Of a stretch of DNA of 64,000 bases, positions 58,505-64,000 are shown piece by piece. Origin of the DNA: Bryum argenteum. Its lineage: Eukaryota > Streptophyta > Bryopsida > Bryales > Bryaceae. Within the stretch, counting starts at the first letter, position 1. Every line of letters begins with the position of its first letter. The stretch is from contig CM073327.1 in the NCBI GenBank assembly GCA_037043015.1, forward strand, positions 5,686,727 through 5,750,726, in the 5' to 3' direction. A program made the translations under genes and the position numbers. A model generated the notes under the pieces. That model was not told where the DNA came from and did not search any database. It was given only the letters and a program-made list of their open reading frames with translations.

Positions 58505-61408
58505 CTATTCATCCACATCGGTAGGAATTGCATAATCGCTGTCTCCTTTTACTTCAGCTCCGCTAGATCCCGTAGGGTCATCTTCGAAATCACTACTAAC
58601 TTCTTGTTTGATTCTTCGTTTGTGACTTCCCGAATGAATGATCTTGAATTTTCCCGCATTCTCAATGGCATCAAGGGGATTCTTCGGTTTATCATGAAGA
58701 AAGCGGAAGCATTGGAGCTTTACGTTTCGTCATAACTCTTGGAGGCTCCTTCTTCCGTAGCCCCAACCTCCCGGAAGGTTCTTGTATCCCAATTGAAGAA
58801 GCGGTACATCCGAGTCACTAGAGATTCCGCCGGAATTGGAACGTCTTGTTCGAGGTCGCACTTGATTTGAAAGTGACACCAAACGTTTGGAAGATTTCTC
58901 CATCATCAGAGGGACCTCTAAATCACATTTTTGAAATAGAGACCGAGAGGCAACAAGCAGTAAAGCGGGTTCGTCGCGATGGCGGACGTCATTTATCGTT
59001 ATTGGATCCAACGTAATAAAGACGGCCATGAGTATCATCCCCACGATTTTCACATTCGAACAACGTTCTCGTCCGTATTTTGGAGTTAGTCCGATGCGAG
59101 GGGTATTATCACATGTGACTTTGTCGGTATCCTTTTGAAACCGTGGTAAATGAGCTAGGGGCAACAATTCATCTGGATCATCCGCCTCGACTTCATCGTC
59201 AACAACAAAGTCATACGTGGTGTTCGGGACGTTCAAAGCATCTTGCAAGCTCATAGCGGGGATGCTATTGAGGTCATCTTCTAGGTCCTCCAAAACGTGA
59301 TCCGAAAAGCCTTCACCAATTGAGTTATGGGGGTTTCTTCATCCTCGGAGTCACGTCGTCACGATCCTCTACATCCAAGTTCTCCGAGTACCACCTCTTC
59401 TCATCCGTTAACTTTGCGTTTGCAAGTAACTTTGAGTTGGTGTATACAAAGACCAAGTCATCTCGCCTTTCCGGTAGCAACCGATTCCGCTTCCTATCGT
59501 GAACGAAAGAGTAATCGCTCCAATTGCGTTCGCACGCCGACGATGACACGGTTTGAGCTAGGATTCGCTTTGCAATCGAAGCAAGAGAGTTTTCCAACAA
59601 ACCCTTCAATTTCCCACCAAACAAAGGGAGAACATTTCGACTCGGAGGATCCAACATCTCATGAAATGGTGCACTCCTCATTCGAAATGCCATATATTCA
59701 TTCGCCACATCATGATAAGTGCCCGGAGCACATAGAGTTTTTAGAACACGCCCGCACCCATGCCGGACCTCGTATCATCATCTCTGCTAACTCTTTGTCA
59801 TGTAGTACATAAGGATTCAAAAGTGCACCAAAGACAGAAAGCGATCTGTTGTCATCATCTTTTTCCTTGCGTAGAAGTTCTCCTTCGCAATGTCCGCTAA
59901 ATCCGTCGGGAGTGAAAATGGTTCGTAGATAGCGTCGACATGCTTCTCGAGCCGACGAACGATATGCAAAGCCTTGCCCGTACAAGGCTCCTTGCCGTCG
60001 AATTCCCGAAGAGCATACACTCATCGGGGCCACCATATCTCGGAAGTTTGTACAACGCCTTCCAAAACCGTCATCCAAAACCACTTTTTTCTTACGTTGC
60101 GGGACTCCAATAATTTATCTCTAGTGATAGAGACTTCTTCGAGGCATATGACAACCACTGGGGATCTACAACAGTTTGCTCCAAAGAATCGCGAACCCGC
60201 AATAAGCGATCTATCATTATAAAATTGCACGCAAATCTTGTTTTCCTGTGCATCAATAGGCTAAACCTTGTCTCATGTTTACGAAACACGGCTAAAGGCA
60301 TTTGACGATTTTTGATGAACTTGACCAAGCCCTTGGCCTTTTCCAAAGTTTCTTTCACCCATGACGCCTTTCTCCAATCTTCCAACAACAAATCCATCGC
60401 ATGCGTGGCGCATCCTCGAATGAATATATGGGGATAATCCTCAACGACTAATCGAGAGGCATTAATCATTACGAAGCGTTGTCCGTGCGGACTTGGACAA
60501 CGTTCTCGGGGCCAACTTGTTTGATGAACTTGACCATGATAGAGGCCATATACATTCTTGTCTCTTTTCTTTGCCGGTAGTATCGACGGGGCGCCAAGAA
60601 AAAGCTCTCCAAATAGAGTCACTAGCATTGCATTTACAAGAGGGCGACTACTCACTGATGACCATCCATCCATGGCTAAAGTTCCCCCCGAACTTCCGAA
60701 GGCTCTCCTTGAGTCTACTATCTAGTTTTCCTTCTAGATCACTTTTTACTTGTCCCAACAACTTTGTCCGAATGTCATGGTAAGAAGGTGGGACATATGG
60801 TTTTCGGAAAGAAGCGGTTTTCATTACGGCTTCCTTGAAGATTGATTCCGTGCTACAAAGAACGGTACGTTTGCTTCATAGAAAAACTTTGCCCAAAGTA
60901 TGTCTAGTTCCCGCCTATCCGCTTCAGCAAAACCATCTTCAATCACAGATTGTTTCATCGCCCTATTGATATGCCCACCAACCCTCACTTGTCCCGCAAA
61001 GTTAGGAACGGCGGAGATTGATCCAACTAAAGGTGTTGATGGAATCGAAGGGTAGCTTGAAAGATCCCACGCAAGAGTCTCCACCATGGGACCTTGGCGT
61101 GCCAACATTCGGAACTTCTGATGACGATGGTATTGAATGAAAACCGCTCATTTCTCCATTATGTGGAGGGAACCGCCCGTCACATCTTCGAAATAAATCC
61201 ATCACTCGGGTGTTCAATTTTGGACAAAGCGTAACTGTATTAAGGCGGACCCCACGCTTGCCTTCATAACCAAGGTGACTGAGCCGCCGTTCTAGCCTCT
61301 TGCTCATAACCTTATGACAGAGATTGCATTGGACAATGGGGTCGTGGTAGGTTGGCCTTGTACTTCATGAACATCGGTGAACCAAGGTGAGGATGATTTG
61401 TTGGCCAT
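58505..61408 (-). pseudogene. hAT transposase, BED/DUF659/dimerisation type, frame-broken
   Basis: ATG at 61408 opens MANKSSSPWFTD. A BED-type zinc finger (VQCNLCHKV...RLSHL, about 61340-61270) lies in the next frame. Then come FFYEANVPFFVAR (around 60860) and the DUF659 core with DGWSSVSSRPLVNAML (around 60665-60620). YPHIFIRGCATHAMDLLLED (around 60430-60370) and TRFSLLMHRKTRFACNFIMI follow. The C-terminal hAT dimerisation domain is clear (SSSACERNWSDYSFVHDRKR, about 59540-59480). An unusual extension of about 250 residues follows, acidic then basic (SGSHKRRIKQE), to a stop at 58505-58507. The frame changes several times (near 61345, 60100, 59820 and 58730 among others), so it is probably inactive as read. 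It cuts and pastes this element using the CAGGG ends. Confidence 0.85.
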
Positions 61409-61607
61409 TTTGATAGGTAGGACACCTCAAAATGATCAAACGTGGTAATAGATATGTAGAAAAAAATGTCAAGAGTTCGTAAACGAACTCTGCACTTCCG
61501 AACTCAATACGTACCAAGCAACGGACACATAACATAAAGTTATGCAGCTCAGAGACTTTGGGTCGCATTCACAATTCGGAAGTGAAATGAGGCCTTGTGT
61601 CTCTTCT

Positions 61608-61615
61608 CTTATATA
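61608..61615 (-). promoter_or_regulatory. TATA box for the hAT transposase
   Basis: TATATAAG on the minus strand, about 200 bp upstream of the transposase ATG at 61408 and 60 bp inside GC tract 5. Confidence 0.55.
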
Positions 61616-61670
61616 CCTTCAACCCTGAATTTGACCGTTGAAATTTGAATTTCTGCCGTTGAATTCAAGT

Positions 61671-62000
61671 GGTCGGGGCTTCGGAGCCGGCCGACCTCGG
61701 CGGTCGCCACAGCGGTCGGCGGCCGACCTTGCCGGTCGCCGCAGCGGTCGGCGGCCGACCTCGCCGGTCGCGACAGCGGTCGGCGGCCGACCTCGCCGGT
61801 CTCGGGGCCGGTCGGCGGCCGACCTCGCCGGTCTCGGGGCCGGTCGGCGGCCGACCTCGCCCGACCGCACACCGGTCGGCCTCGGGAACGTCGGTCCCGG
61901 CACCGGTCGGCCGGTCGGAGAGTCGGACGGGGGTGCGGTCGGCCGGTCAAACGGTCGGACGGGGGTGCGGTCGGCTGGACGGGGGTGCGGTCGGCCACCT
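61671..62000 (-). promoter_or_regulatory. GC-rich repeat tract 5: 32-bp tandem repeats at the right hAT end
   Basis: Units starting GGTCGGCGGCCGACCTCGCC recur at 61746, 61778, 61810 and 61842, a strict 32-bp period. Looser GGGGGTGCGGTCGGC repeats follow to 62000. The tract is both the transposase upstream region and the right subterminal region, so it may bind the transposase as subterminal repeats do in other hAT elements. Confidence 0.65.
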
Positions 62001-62070
62001 GTCGGACGGTAATTTACCCTAGGTAAATTATAAAAAACCCGTTATGTCACCGACAGGTCCTAGGGGCTGA

Positions 62071-62128
62071 GGACGACCGGACCATGGTCGACCGGTCGCC
62101 CCCTGGTCCGGTCGTCCTGACAACCCTG
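62071..62128 (-). repeat. right hAT end: TIR and 14-bp hairpin
   Basis: GGACGACCGGACCA (62071-62084) is perfectly inverted at 62104-62117 (TGGTCCGGTCGTCC), directly followed by the TIR 62118-62128. The hairpin overlaps a CGGACCATGGTC word shared with the left end. Confidence 0.75.
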
Positions 62129-64000
62129 CTCCCTCCCATCCCCAGCACGCGAGTTATCACCCATTTCTAACATCGACTCCGGTCGGGGCTGCTTATCGGA
62201 ATCAGGTGCTTCAGTCCGATCAGCCATCATGTGGGGGCTCTCCGGTGTCCGAGTCTCCTCTGCTCCGATGTTTTCGCGCTGTTCTTCTCGCGTAATGTCG
62301 CGAACGATGACCCTAAACCCGCCTTCTCCATTGGGGATCGCGCGTGTGCCAACGTCTGCGAGTACATCCTCATGCTCTGTCGTCGCAGCAGTATTCCCTT
62401 CCGCTGAAACAGGCAGTTCTTCTCCATCCCGTACCGCGATAAGTGCTTTCGCACCTTCGATGTCCCTACTCCTTATCGAGACCTCCGGCGCGTCCTGCGG
62501 GGCAGAAGACGTTTCACATCGATTCCAGAGTTCGAGGCATAACTGCGTAACTGCAGTCCCACAAGCCTGCGTCTGGGCTCCCTCACAGCACTCCAAACCG
62601 AGAGCAGCTTTAACATCTGCAGGGGTACCAAAATGGTGTCCATTAGGAGAAGACATAAATAAAAAAATCAAAAAAGATTAATGATCATATCGTGGCTTCG
62701 TAGTTCCCGAGGAAGAGGACATACGTGAAAGACCGCCGACATAAAAGAGATCAAGATTTTCCCGCATGATGCACTGGTCGTCGAGCATTTCCCACTGCTC
62801 CCTACAGCTGCGATCAGTCCGGGTCCAATTCAACACGAACTCTCGTTCATGTCTACAGGCCAGGTCAATGACTGTGCGTGCCCTTACGCGATAAATGAAC
62901 TCGAGAACATCATCACGCAGAGACTGCCCAGCCCTGTAAGGATCTCGGAATATCATTTCTTCCCCGATATTGAACTCATTCGCGTCCAAGCTACCAAATA
63001 AAAACAACCTAGAACAGTATACTTGCATTGCGCCTCCCCAAACACGATTAAAATCGCGAGGCGATAAGCCATCTGGTGGTGCCGGCAATTTGGCATGAGG
63101 ATGGCACATATTACTCCCCCTGTGAAACCGATATCAACAAACCGATAACGGTTAGGTGCTATTACGATATGGGTACTTTCATTGTTCTGCGATTTTGAGT
63201 TTACTGCCTCGGACGAACTTAAGCAACATTACTGCATCCAAACACCGATATCGAAATATGTTTCACAAACCTGGAGCTTGCACCGGTGGCGACAAACCAA
63301 CATTTGAGGAGCCTTGCTTCACGTGGAGGTCGCATAGCTTCTACTCTCGCTGCCTTAAACTTCAAGACAACCACTTTCGCCTCTTCCACAGTATGCGCCC
63401 ACGGCATAACCGGCAGTATCGCCCTTACATGCATGTTCAGAGCACAATAGTGGAATAGAAGGTTGTGCCCCCACTGCAGACTTTCGCAATCTACGCCGAA
63501 CTCCATATCCAATTCCTCCAGCCGAGATCTCAATTCTGCTTTGGTAGAATGGACAAGCTGATCTAACCGCTTACTTTTGGAGCATTCCCACTCCCTAATC
63601 TCCTCTTCTCGCTTCATATACTCCCAAGCTTCCCGCACAGCATCCTTCCACAATGGTTTTGGACTATCGCCCCACGGCTCTGCAGACCCGGTCACCAGAG
63701 GGGTACAGCTTTGCAATATCCCGAGAGGTACCGCTTGTGATATGAAGGCTGTTCCAACCGCACAACGAAAGCGTTCAGTGTTCTGCCCGTTCTCCACGAT
63801 TGTCTGTATCAAATGTAGCAGATCATCTTCGGACGCCAGTTTTTGCTTGTCGGTTTCCGATACCAGTCCGTGACTTAATAAAATTTGCAGGGCAGGTACA
63901 GGTAGGCTATTTGGAGGTTTATCTTCCGCTACTGGCTTGAAGTATTCGGCGCCAACCTCATCCCGAACCCTTTGCTCTGCGAGAATTCTTCGTGCTTTCA
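62129..64000 (-). pseudogene. gene BC, 5' portion (paralogue of gene A), runs off the window
   Basis: From the right edge leftwards an open frame matches the helical middle of gene A: LLFHYCALNMHVRAILPVMP against LLFDFCAKNTYIRKILHDMP. It then reads ARLLKCWFV before a donor CCAG/GTTTGTG near 63265. The next exon begins after TTTCACAG near 63122 (GSNMCHPHAK) and carries VRARTVIDLA and MRENLDLF, ending near 62722. The following exon, after CCCCTGCAG near 62622, starts DVKAALGLECC and passes into an acidic linker that the hAT element cuts at 62129. Exon positions and motifs agree with gene A, so the intron pattern is conserved between paralogues. No break is seen in this part, but the four-way split makes the whole gene non-functional. 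Confidence 0.65.

Larger units (their letters stand above)
44017..62128. mobile_element. giant 18.1-kb hAT transposon with cargo genes
   Basis: The ends read CAGGGTTGTCA (44017-44027) and its exact inverse (62118-62128), flanked by a perfect 8-bp duplication CTCCCTCC (44009-44016 and 62129-62136). A CAGGG start and 8-bp duplication are hallmarks of hAT elements. The encoded transposase (58505-61408) has the BED, DUF659 and C-terminal dimerisation parts of this superfamily. The element also carries a kinase-like gene, two paralogous unknown genes and a RING gene. Typical hAT elements are about 2.5-5 kb and carry only a transposase. The transposase and most cargo genes show frame breaks. Confidence 0.92.

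Noticed and set aside
44017-62128. Several smaller hAT elements nested in each other
   Set aside because: No further CAGGGTTGTC ends or 8-bp duplications were found inside. The internal GC tracts lack terminal repeats.

Overview
The window looks like nuclear DNA of a plant (lineage not determined). The evidence is AAACCCT telomere-type repeats, Ty3/gypsy elements of two plant-like lineages (a chromodomain chromovirus and a Tat/Athila-like element), a BED/DUF659-type hAT transposase, a GCM/SWIM-type Mutator-like transposase, and many-exon genes with GT-AG introns. Almost the whole window is a nest of mobile elements inside one family of unrecognised, Ulp1-protease-like genes.

Layout. At 1982-5823 (minus) lies gene A, a multi-exon gene with an N-terminal Cys/His zinc-binding segment, a helical middle, a long acidic linker and a C-terminal segment related to the Ulp1-like part of its paralogue. 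Its paralogue, called gene BC here, is also on the minus strand and runs from beyond the right edge (64000) down to about 6805, cut into four pieces: 62129-64000, 43611-44016, 28967-29076 and 6805-8514. Three independent insertions, totalling about 53.1 kb, separate the pieces. (1) A Ty3/gypsy chromovirus, 8515-28966, has near-identical 1293-bp LTRs and TSD TGTGG. It is itself split by a second, Tat/Athila-like Ty3 element on the minus strand, 12804-25188, with 1778-bp LTRs and TSD CCGAT. (2) A 14.5-kb element, 29077-43610, has perfect 26-bp terminal inverted repeats. It carries a Mutator-like transposase gene on the plus strand and, divergently, a many-exon gene that joins a ParB-like segment to a beta-class DNA-methyltransferase-like C-terminus. 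(3) An 18.1-kb hAT element, 44017-62128, has 11-bp TIRs (CAGGGTTGTCA) and a perfect 8-bp TSD (CTCCCTCC).

The giant hAT carries, besides a frame-broken transposase (58505-61408, minus), a protein-kinase-like gene (plus), a Tyr/Pro/Gly-repeat gene (minus), a related acidic gene (plus) and a RING-H2 gene (plus). Four of these genes are preceded by a GC-rich tract of CGGTCGGC/GGCCGTCCG-type short repeats that ends at a TATA box facing the gene. This looks like a reused promoter module. Two of the tracts are also the subterminal regions of the element.

The nesting gives a relative order: gene BC first, then the three insertions, then the Tat/Athila-like copy inside the chromovirus. Frame breaks are common everywhere, and many repeat-pair differences are single-base indels. 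Some breaks may therefore be assembly errors, not decay. The main candidates for something undescribed are the cargo-bearing hAT with its promoter modules, the TIR element carrying a ParB/methyltransferase gene, and the large Ulp1-like gene family they land in.
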